Source: an uncultured Cellvibrio sp.
Lineage (GTDB): Bacteria > Pseudomonadota > Gammaproteobacteria > Pseudomonadales > Cellvibrionaceae
Assembly (NCBI GenBank): GCA_937958105.1
Contig: CALFXJ010000004.1
Span: forward strand, 62,001 to 126,000
Direction: 5' to 3'
DNA: 64,000 nucleotides
Shown here: in pieces, positions 17,286 to 25,700 of the stretch
Layout: each line of letters starts with the position of its first letter
How positions within the stretch are numbered: position 1 is the first letter of the stretch
Program-made: the position numbers and the translations under genes
The notes under the pieces: model-generated
The model's database searches: none
The model's input: only the letters and a program-made list of their open reading frames with translations
What the model was told of the DNA's origin: nothing

Positions 17286-19346
17286 ATGGGTCTGCCAAAA
17301 TTCACGTTAACCGTCCTCCTGACCGGGCTTATCACCGCCTGTGGTGGTGGAGGTTCGTCCGATAATAATCCACCTGCCTCGTCGAGTTCTGCGGTTGCTT
17401 CGTCCAGCCCTGCAGTTTCGTCAGCTGCCGCTTCCTCCAGTGCGGGACTGTCGATCAGCAAATACATTGTGGTGGATCAGTTCGGCTATCTGCCGGATGC
17501 CACAAAAATCGCAGTGATCCGCGATCCTCAGACCGGCTTCGATGCCGCCGAGAGTTTTACGCCCGGCACCAGCTATAAACTGATAAACCTCGACACCGGT
17601 GAAACTGTCCACACCGCCGCACTCACCGCCTGGAAAGGTGGCGCTGAAGCAGAGGTTGCTGGAGACAAAGTCTGGTGGTTTGACTTCAGCAGTGTGACCG
17701 CACCCGGTACCTATGCGGTTATTGATGAACAACGCAATGTGCGTTCGCCAGCAGTCCGCATCGGCGAGGACGTCTACAAGTCGGTGCTTAAACACGCGAC
17801 GCGTACGTTCTTCTATCAGCGTGCCGGATTTGCCAAAGTTCAGCCCTACGCTGAAACCGGCTGGACAGATGAAGCCAGTCACCTGGGTTCCTGCCAGGAC
17901 ACCTCCGCACGACTGTTCAAGCTCGAAGGTGGAAACGTTACCGGCGTGCCGGGTACGGAAAAAGATCTGTCCGGTGGCTGGTACGATGCAGGCGACTACA
18001 ATAAGTACACCAACTGGCACGCCCATTATTTAGTTACGCTGTTACACAGCTACCTGGAAAATCCTGCTGCCTGGGAAGAAGATCTGAATATCCCTGAGTC
18101 CGGTGATGCTGTTCCCGACCTTATTGATGAGATTAAATGGGGCTTTGATTGGCTGAAGAAGATGCAGAACGAGGATGGTTCCGTATTGTCCATCCTCGGC
18201 CTGGCCCACGCCAGCCCGCCATCCGCCGCCACCGGCTGCAGTTACTATGGTCCTGCCAGTACCTCCGCCACGCTGAGTTCTGCCGCCGCATTTGCTTTTG
18301 GGGCGAAGGTATTTGCCGAGCTGGGTGCGACGCTGGAGGTGCCTGAGTTGATCAGTTATGCCAGCGACCTGAAAAGCCGCGCGGAAGAGGCCTGGGGATG
18401 GGCTGATGAAAACCCCGAGGTGCGGGTGAATAACAATCAGGGAATCTATGCGGGTCTGGGTGCAGGTGATCAGGAAGTTTGTCCCAACTACGAGACGATT
18501 ACTGAGGAAGTCAATCGGGAGCAGGCAAGACAGTACTGTATAGCTCAGCTGTTGGAGAAGAGGGTGAATGCCGCGGTGTATCTGTACGGGCTGACGGGAG
18601 ACAACGCCTATAAATCCATCGTCGAGGGGTTTATCAACGAGAATCGACTTTACTGGGTTTCACACTGGAATGAGAACCGGGTGAGCACCTTCTTTTACTA
18701 TGCGAGCCTGCCTGGGGTGACACCGGCAATCGCCAACGATATTCGCGGGGATTTTGCAAATTCCATGAATACGCCGGACCTGCTGGGTGGTTATCGCAAC
18801 AACAGCGGTGCCTATCTGGCGCACATGGCCGCCGTTGATTTTACCTGGGGCAGCAATCGCTCCATCTCCCAGAGAGGCACCCTGTTCCATAAGCTGATCG
18901 ACCTGCCGGGGCAGGACGGCAATGAAGCGAGAAACGCCGCGCTGAGTTATCTGCATTACCTGCATGGCACCAATCCACTGGGTATGGTCTACCTGTCCAA
19001 TATGAATTCAGCGGGTGCCCACCATTCGGTCAACGAGTTCTACCATTCCTGGTTCAGCAATGACAGTGACCTGTGGGATCGAGTGGGCGAATCGGTTTAT
19101 GGCCCGGCGCCCGGTTTCCTTGTGGGCGGGCCTAACCCTTCTTATGATTGGGACGGTAACTGCACATCAGCCAATCCTAATCCGGGCTGTGGCGCTGCAG
19201 CACCCACGCCACCGAAGGGACAGCCTGCGATGAAGTCCTATCTGGATTTCAACACCAGTTGGCCGCTCAATTCCTGGCAGGTTACGGAGAACCACAACGA
19301 CTACCAGGTTGCCTATATCCGCCTGCTTTCCAAGTTCGTGCAATAA
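17286..19346 (+). CDS. GH9 cellulase-like lipoprotein (endoglucanase or exo-glucosidase)
   Basis: Family 9 glycoside hydrolases cut beta-1,4-glucan with inversion. The 686-residue protein starts with a lipoprotein signal; lipobox LITAC puts the acylated cysteine at position 19, followed by a short Gly/Ser linker, so it is probably anchored in the outer membrane. An immunoglobulin-like cellulase N-domain (about 57-155) precedes the (alpha/alpha)6 catalytic domain. The catalytic-base motif DAGDYNK is at 234-240, the HYLHGTNPLGMVYL and GAHHS segments follow, and the probable acid is Glu668 in VTENHNDYQ. There is no carbohydrate-binding module. Whether it acts on long chains or oligosaccharides is not visible. 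It has its own upstream spacer and sits between glmU and glmR, an odd place for a cellulase. Confidence 0.9.
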   Translation: MGLPKFTLTVLLTGLITACGGGGSSDNNPPASSSSAVASSSPAVSSAAASSSAGLSISKYIVVDQFGYLPDATKIAVIRDPQTGFDAAESFTPGTSYKLINLDTGETVHTAALTAWKGGAEAEVAGDKVWWFDFSSVTAPGTYAVIDEQRNVRSPAVRIGEDVYKSVLKHATRTFFYQRAGFAKVQPYAETGWTDEASHLGSCQDTSARLFKLEGGNVTGVPGTEKDLSGGWYDAGDYNKYTNWHAHYLVTLLHSYLENPAAWEEDLNIPESGDAVPDLIDEIKWGFDWLKKMQNEDGSVLSILGLAHASPPSAATGCSYYGPASTSATLSSAAAFAFGAKVFAELGATLEVPELISYASDLKSRAEEAWGWADENPEVRVNNNQGIYAGLGAGDQEVCPNYETITEEVNREQARQYCIAQLLEKRVNAAVYLYGLTGDNAYKSIVEGFINENRLYWVSHWNENRVSTFFYYASLPGVTPAIANDIRGDFANSMNTPDLLGGYRNNSGAYLAHMAAVDFTWGSNRSISQRGTLFHKLIDLPGQDGNEARNAALSYLHYLHGTNPLGMVYLSNMNSAGAHHSVNEFYHSWFSNDSDLWDRVGESVYGPAPGFLVGGPNPSYDWDGNCTSANPNPGCGAAAPTPPKGQPAMKSYLDFNTSWPLNSWQVTENHNDYQVAYIRLLSKFVQ

Positions 19347-19380
19347 CCTGACGCCCGGTTAGCCGGGCCTTCCTTCCTCC

Positions 19381-19465
19381 GTAGGTCGGCTTAGCGCAGC
19401 GTAAGCCGACTTGCCCTTCTCCATCGGGTAATTGTCGGATTACGCCTACGGCTAATCCGACCTAC
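19381..19465. repeat. Pair of REP-like palindromic repeats in inverted orientation
   Basis: Copy A (19381-19410) begins GTAGGTCGG and ends GTAAGCCGAC; it is a near palindrome around GCGCAGCG. Copy B (19434-19465) is the same element inverted and ends ATCCGACCTAC. The 23 bases between them form the loop of a larger cruciform. This is the GTAGGTCGG intergenic repeat type, usually spread by RAYT (Y1) transposases. It may also end transcription of the GH9 gene. Confidence 0.8.
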
Positions 19466-19490
19466 TTATTGCCGATATCTTGCATAAAAG

Positions 19491-19523
19491 TTTCGAAAGC
19501 GTAGAATACCTTTCGTTTCGAAA
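19491..19523. promoter_or_regulatory. Putative GlmR operator (two TTTCGAAA palindromes)
   Basis: TTTCGAAA occurs at 19491-19498 and 19516-19523, 25 bases apart, and the second copy is preceded by another TTTCG. DeoR-family regulators such as GlpR bind repeats built on TTTCG. The position just before the DeoR-type gene suggests autoregulation, by inference. Confidence 0.5.
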
Positions 19524-19549
19524 CATAAGGCCGTGGACCCGCTACTGAA

Positions 19550-20323
19550 ATGACCAAGCGCAATACCCAGCAACGCCGCCGCGCCATCGTTGAGCTGCTC
19601 AATACCGAAGGGGAAGTCAGCGTTGAGGCGTTGGCTTCCCGCTTTGAAACCTCCGAAGTCACTATTCGTAAAGACCTGTCCGCCCTTGAGAGTAATGGCT
19701 TACTTCTACGTCGTTACGGCGGTGCTGTACCGGTTCCTCAGGAACTGATTGCGGACCCCTCGGTTGAGAAAGTTTCGGTTCGTAAGCAATCCCTCGCCAA
19801 GGCGGCGGCTGAGCTGATTCGCGACCATAACCGCATCATCCTCGACAGCGGCAGTACCACTACCGCTGCGCTCCTGCCGGAGTTGTCCCACAAACAGGGT
19901 CTGGTGGTGATGACCAACTCCCTGAGTGTGGCGAATGCGTTGCGGGAGCTGGAGAACGAGCCGACCATCCTGATGACCGGCGGCACCTGGGACCCTAAAT
20001 CGGAAGGCTTTCAGGGGCAGTTGGCGGAGCAGATTCTCCGGTCTTACAACTTCGATCAGTTTTTTATCGGTGCGGATGGCTTGGACCTCGAGCGCGGTAC
20101 CACCACCTTCAACGAACTCTACAGCCTCAGCCGGGTGATGGCCGACGTCGCGCGGGAGGTAATCGTCGTGGCGGAGTCGGAGAAGATCGGGCGCAAGATC
20201 CATAACCTCGAACTGCCCTGGTCATCCGTCAATGTACTGGTCACCGACGAAGACATCAGCCCTGCTGCTAAAAAGCAGATTGAACAACAGGGCGTACAGG
20301 TTATCTGCACAAATGCAGCTTAA
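19550..20323 (+). CDS. glmR: DeoR-family transcriptional regulator GlmR
   Basis: DeoR-family repressor, 257 residues: N-terminal winged HTH (about 6-60, with EVSVEALASRFETSEVTIRKDLSALE) and C-terminal sugar-phosphate-sensing domain (DSGSTTTAALLPEL, FIGADGLD). A DeoR-type gene between glmU and glmS is known in Pseudomonas as glmR, a regulator of glucosamine-6-phosphate synthesis. Here the cellulase gene separates it from glmU. ATG at 19550. It is flanked by REP-like repeats, so glmS probably has a separate promoter. Confidence 0.85.
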   Translation: MTKRNTQQRRRAIVELLNTEGEVSVEALASRFETSEVTIRKDLSALESNGLLLRRYGGAVPVPQELIADPSVEKVSVRKQSLAKAAAELIRDHNRIILDSGSTTTAALLPELSHKQGLVVMTNSLSVANALRELENEPTILMTGGTWDPKSEGFQGQLAEQILRSYNFDQFFIGADGLDLERGTTTFNELYSLSRVMADVAREVIVVAESEKIGRKIHNLELPWSSVNVLVTDEDISPAAKKQIEQQGVQVICTNAA

Positions 20324-20393
20324 CGTCGTGATCACCAGATGCGCTCGCGCCTCCAAAACTATTAAGCCGATTCATGCCGCGCATTCAAACAAC

Positions 20394-20423
20394 GTAGGTC
20401 GGATTAGCGCAGCGTAATCCGAC
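20394..20423 (+). repeat. Third REP-like repeat copy, upstream of glmS
   Basis: A 30-base near-palindrome starting GTAGGTCGG and ending GTAATCCGAC. It is almost identical to copy A at 19381, differing mainly by compensating changes that keep the stem paired (GGATTA/TAATCC against GGCTTA/TAAGCC). Confidence 0.85.
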
Positions 20424-20535
20424 AAACCAGCAATCGCTTCATCAAACGCACAACAAACGTCAGGTACAACACCGACACTCCCCCTACCGGGGAACATCAA
20501 CAACCGAACAGCAACAAACAAAACTGGAGATCAAC

Positions 20536-22368
20536 ATGTGTGGAATTGTCGGCGCAGTAGCGCAAAGGGATGTGGTGGATATTCTGGTGGAAGGACTTCG
20601 TCGCCTCGAATATCGCGGTTATGACTCAGCAGGTGTAGCTGTCGTCAACAGCGATGGTGAGCTCCAGCGTCTGCGTCGGCTGGGTAAGGTGAAGGAACTC
20701 GCGGATGCAGTGGCGGCGAGCCCTGTTCCCGGTGGTACCGGTATCGCTCATACCCGCTGGGCGACTCATGGAGAACCCAGTGAACGCAATGCGCATCCGC
20801 ACATTTCCCCCGACAATATCGCCGTGGTCCATAACGGCATCATTGAAAATCACGCCCGCCTGCGCAGCGAACTGCAGGCCAAAGGCTATGTGTTCAACTC
20901 AGACACAGATACCGAAGTTATTGCCCACCTGGTACACCAGGAACTGAAACAAACCGACTCTCTGCTGGACGCCGTTCAGCGCACGGTAAAACAGCTGGAA
21001 GGCGCTTACGGTACTGTATTGATGGATCGTCGCGATCCATCCCGCCTGGTTGTTGCCCGATCCGGCAGCCCCTTAGTCATCGGTCTGGGTATCGGTGAAA
21101 ATTTTATTGCCTCGGATCAGCTCGCGCTCCTGCCGGTTACCCGTCGGTTTATCTTTCTTGAAGAAGGTGATGTAGCGGAGATTACCCGCCAGACCATCAG
21201 CATCTTTGATAAAGACGGCAATCCGGTTGAACGCGCCGTTCACGAATCCACGGCCAGCTACGATGCGGGTGACAAGGGTCAGTATCGTCACTTCATGCTC
21301 AAGGAAATTTATGAACAGCCCCAGGCGGTGATGAATACATTGGAAGGTCGCTTGGGCAGCGCCAGTGTGCTCGATGAAACCTTTGGCAATGGTGCAGCGG
21401 AGTTGTTCAAGAAGGTTAAGCATGTCCAGATCGTGGCCTGCGGCACCAGCTATCACTCGGCGATGGTAGCGCGCTACTGGCTGGAATCACTCGCTGGAAT
21501 TTCCTGTAACGTTGAGATCGCCAGCGAGTTTCGCTATCGCAAATCCTTCGTCCAGCCTGACAGCCTGATCGTAACCATCAGCCAGTCCGGCGAAACCGCC
21601 GACACCCTTGCAGCCCTGCGCCTGGCTAAAGAACTGGGTTATCTCGGCAGCCTGACCATTTGTAACGTAGCAGGATCGTCGCTGGTGCGTGAGTCTGATC
21701 TTGCCTTTATGACCCGGGCCGGAGCAGAGATAGGTGTGGCTTCCACTAAAGCCTTCACCACACAACTGGTGGGACTGGCGATGCTGGTACTGGCCGTGGG
21801 CAAGTACAACGGCCTCAGCGAAAAACAGCAGGCCGATATGGTTGCCGCGTTAAAAAGCCTGCCGGCAAAACTGGAAGAGTCACTGACCTTGGCCAGTCGC
21901 ATTGAAGCGCTCGCCGAAGAATTTGCTGATAAACATCACGCCTTATTCCTTGGCCGCGGTGATCAATACCCTATCGCGATGGAAGGTGCGCTCAAGCTGA
22001 AAGAAATTTCTTACATTCATGCTGAAGCTTACGCGGCGGGCGAACTCAAGCACGGCCCGCTGGCATTGATCGACGCACAGATGCCAATCATTGTCGTTGC
22101 ACCGAATAACGATCTGTTGGAAAAACTGAAATCCAACGTCGAAGAAGTGCGCGCACGAGGCGGTATTCTGTATGTGTTCGCCGATACCGACGCGCATTTT
22201 GAGTCCGATGCGACCATGCGTGTTATCAACGTCCCCCACGCGCATCCCTGGCTCGCGCCGATTCTCTACACCCTGCCCTTGCAGTTGTTGAGTTATTACG
22301 TGGCGATTATTAAGGGGACGGATGTGGATCAGCCGAGGAATCTGGCGAAGAGTGTGACGGTTGAGTAA
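20536..22368 (+). CDS. glmS: Glutamine-fructose-6-phosphate aminotransferase
   Basis: GlmS makes glucosamine-6-phosphate from fructose-6-phosphate and glutamine, the first step to UDP-GlcNAc. The product has 610 residues. The N-terminal class II glutaminase has the catalytic Cys after the initiator Met (MCGIVGAV), followed by two SIS isomerase domains (SQSGETADT, STKAFTTQ) and the C-terminal PRNLAKSVTVE. That last segment is the conserved coding sequence recognised by TnsD for Tn7 insertion. ATG at 20536 with GGAG upstream. There is no glmS-ribozyme-like leader. Confidence 0.98.
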   Translation: MCGIVGAVAQRDVVDILVEGLRRLEYRGYDSAGVAVVNSDGELQRLRRLGKVKELADAVAASPVPGGTGIAHTRWATHGEPSERNAHPHISPDNIAVVHNGIIENHARLRSELQAKGYVFNSDTDTEVIAHLVHQELKQTDSLLDAVQRTVKQLEGAYGTVLMDRRDPSRLVVARSGSPLVIGLGIGENFIASDQLALLPVTRRFIFLEEGDVAEITRQTISIFDKDGNPVERAVHESTASYDAGDKGQYRHFMLKEIYEQPQAVMNTLEGRLGSASVLDETFGNGAAELFKKVKHVQIVACGTSYHSAMVARYWLESLAGISCNVEIASEFRYRKSFVQPDSLIVTISQSGETADTLAALRLAKELGYLGSLTICNVAGSSLVRESDLAFMTRAGAEIGVASTKAFTTQLVGLAMLVLAVGKYNGLSEKQQADMVAALKSLPAKLEESLTLASRIEALAEEFADKHHALFLGRGDQYPIAMEGALKLKEISYIHAEAYAAGELKHGPLALIDAQMPIIVVAPNNDLLEKLKSNVEEVRARGGILYVFADTDAHFESDATMRVINVPHAHPWLAPILYTLPLQLLSYYVAIIKGTDVDQPRNLAKSVTVE

Positions 22369-22766
22369 ATTTAATGGCTGGCTGCTTTTCTTATTATCTG
22401 GCATCCAACTTATTCCGCAAAAACGGATGCCTTCTCGCGCTAAATTAGTTGGACGCGGGAGAAATTTCTAATATCTTGGCACCATTTTGGACAGGTCATC
22501 TACTGATGGGGTGGAGCACTTTTCAATGCGAGTGATAGTGTCGCCAATTATTTTACACCACCACCACAAGGCATGAATGTTTGTACATAGAATACGACGT
22601 TGTTGAGACAGATACGTTGCGCTAATTGTCGACGTCTGATGTTTTACTTCGTCGTCGCGTTCGCTTCTTCTCTACTATCGCATTAGCGGATGCACTGGAG
22701 AAGGAAAAACGTGATTACTATGGCATCGCTAATGTCAGTTGCTGAGTGGATCGGAGATTTACCCTG
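22369..22766. other. Non-coding gap between glmS and the eCIS operon; attTn7 position
   Basis: No convincing gene lies in these 398 bases. A GGCATCC/GGATGCC hairpin (22400-22406 with 22425-22431, followed by TTCTC) may terminate glmS. The Tn7 insertion point would lie about 25 bases after the glmS stop, near 22393. No Tn7-like ends or direct repeats could be identified by eye. The eCIS transcript ends here from the other side, and no immunity-like gene follows the toxin gene. Confidence 0.6.
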
Positions 22767-25700
22767 CTATTCATCAGGAACAGCGTCTGCGGTGCTTTCC
22801 GGAACAATGGCACCATATTTGGTATAGGTAGAAACTATATCTATGGGGATTATTTCGTCGCGCCTGGTACCGTCTGCGTTTTTAATATAGGCGTTGCAGC
22901 GGAAAGCCGCGTTTATATAACTATCCGGATCTTTTGGACTTCCGGTAATCGACTCCAGAATGTTACGAACTTCCACGCTGTAATACACCCAATAACGACC
23001 CTTCAGCACCCAGTCCTTTACCTGGGTTTCAACATTGCGCAAATGCGCGCCATTGGCTGCAGAGGTGATGGGATACATATTGCTGTTGTCGCCGGGCCCG
23101 CCAATATGATGGTTGAGTAAATGGCCCTTGATATAGCGCGATTGACCAGGGCGGCGCGGATTGGTAACCAGCTTGCCCATCACTCCGGCAAGTGCAGCTC
23201 TCCGGGGTGTGCTGCCCGCATCAATTTTATCTGTCCCAACCGGATCAGCCACCATACGGACTCCCACTGTATCGCCCGCCGCAACACCCGTGGTGTAGGT
23301 AATATTCGAGGCCATAGGCAAGCCTGGCGTAGTGCCTTTTAATGGCGTGTTAATATCAACAAACATCTCCTGGGTCGCGCGCACTTTCACGCGCGTAATG
23401 CCAGCGGCAGTCTGGTAGCCGACCTCGGTTAAAGCGAGGCGATTTTTAATGGGCAGGAAATATTCCGCGAGCGTATCAGTACCATCAGTCGTCTCCACCG
23501 CCAGCATCAACAGTTGGCGCGCACCGTTTAAATCGATGCGCTCTTCATCTGCGCTTCTTGGCGTGGTGACAGGAGGATCATTTAAGGTACTCAAGGTAAG
23601 CGGATTGGGAAGACGCCCACCCGAATCGCCCACACCACCCAGCAAAGGCGTGAGGTGGGTGGCAAGCAAATCCATTTTCTGGTTGAGTTCAGCGCGCAAC
23701 GCCGTGGTATCTGCACCTTCCGCCATGCGCGATAGCGTTTGTTTAATACGTTGCACATCGCGCTGCGCAGCAATCGCCTGGGTTTTATGGGTTTCCTTTT
23801 GCGCGCGCTGCGGATCGCTCGCGGCAATGCTCAGATTTTCCAAAAAGAGACTCACCGGTGTCGGCGTGGATTCCACAATCAATTCACCGCGTTCACTTTG
23901 AAAATACAATTCGTGGCTACGGCCTTCGCTATCGCGAAACTCTTTGCGGCTCTCCCACCAGTTACGCACGGCCGCTGCTCCTGAGCGCAGCATATCCAAA
24001 AATGCGCGACCGGCACGCACTGCGCCACGGATAATATTATCGAGCGCCGCATTCACACGTTCGCGGATACCTTCCACTAATTCGCGCACTCGCTCACCCA
24101 AACGCCCCAAACCAAATTGATTGGCGAGGAAGCCCACTACAATCGGCACTGCGTCGGCCATGGTGTTTTCCAGATAATTTGCGGCGGTATCGATCATGCC
24201 GCGCGCGATATCGGCAAGGCCCAGGACAACGGAATTAATAATTTCCAACATTTGCACCAGATACTGGGCAAAGGATTCAATTGCACGATAGATCGCAATC
24301 AGCGAATTGATCACCGGCATGATCCCGGTTGCATCCAGCAGCGATAACAACCAGCGCGAGGCGGTGGCGATAATGGCGGTATTGATCCAACCCACGGCGC
24401 TAGTCAGCACCATATTCCACAAATCGGAAACGCGCTCCTGAATCATGCGCCACAAACCCGGCAGGCCTTCCGCAATCGCGACCTGAATAAATTCCCAGGC
24501 GCCGCTCGCCAATTCCACCGCGCCGCGAATGCGATCAACCATCGGCTGGCCGACATGCACTGCGAGCAAGCGCCAAATATTTTCCAGCGTCAAACCAAGC
24601 AATTCAAAGACAAATCCGATAATCGAGCGGAAGCTCGTGATATCGGGCGGAGTTAAACCCGCCTCGCTGATTTGGCCAAACAACCACTCGGTTACACCAC
24701 CAAACAGGTGGCTGAAAATATTGCCAAAAAATTGCGTTACACCCTGCCACATAGCCCGCAATAAATTACCAAGGAAACCGAGCGGGTCCATCAAAATATC
24801 GGAAAAGGCTTGCGCAGCATTAGCGACAATCTGCACTAATAATTGCGCCGGAATGCCGATCAGCCCGAGCATTTCACGGAAGAAGCGCCAGGCTGCCCCG
24901 AACAAATCACCGTTTACAAAAATATGGCGCAAAATGGCCAGCGCCGTGGCTTGCACCCGCTGCCAAAGATCACCTGCTGCCACTAATTGTTGAAAGAGGG
25001 GAATGCGGCCGAGAATTTGCTCGATAAAAAAATCCTTGATCGGATTTTTAATGCATTCGGGCAATAACATCCACAATGGGCCGAGTAAAAAATCCGGAAG
25101 GCGCCCGAGCAGATCGCCAATCACTTCAACAATGCGTTGCAGTGCATTTAATATAGGTTGGATAAATTGCGACAAAAAGACCAGGCCATCGCCGAGCGCG
25201 GTAAATAATCCCTGTACGGTGTCGCGCGCCCAGGTACCGATACTGTCGAGCCCAGTGCTGAGCCAACTGAAGACACTGCTTAAGCCGCTGAGCAGCGGCG
25301 CAGTGGTAATCGCATTCAAAAATTGCTTGCCGGTATCCACCGCGCCGCCAATTTTTTCCGCCACCCAGGCGCCGGTGCCGACCAAGGTGTTACGGAAATT
25401 TTGGATACCAAGCAAAATCGCCGGCAATAATTCACGCAGTGTGGTTTGGTTTTCGGCTACATCGCCGCCTTCGGCAGTGTCCATATTGCGCGCGGTTTCG
25501 GCGATCTGTTGCAACCAGTCATTGACGGTTTCACGGAAATTTAAAATCGCCTCCAGCGGCAATACTTCCTGCACTTTGGTAATGATGGATTGAATCGGTT
25601 CGATCACCGGTGCGAGTTCTGTTTTGATTGCCGTCCAGGCCCCTTGTGCTTTGTCTTGCACCCACTGGATCAATCCGTTTTGGTCATTGCCTTCGTCATC

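Noticed and set aside
20324..20535. glmS riboswitch-ribozyme
   Set aside because: No ribozyme-like structure; this element is typical of Gram-positive bacteria and only a REP-like repeat is seen.
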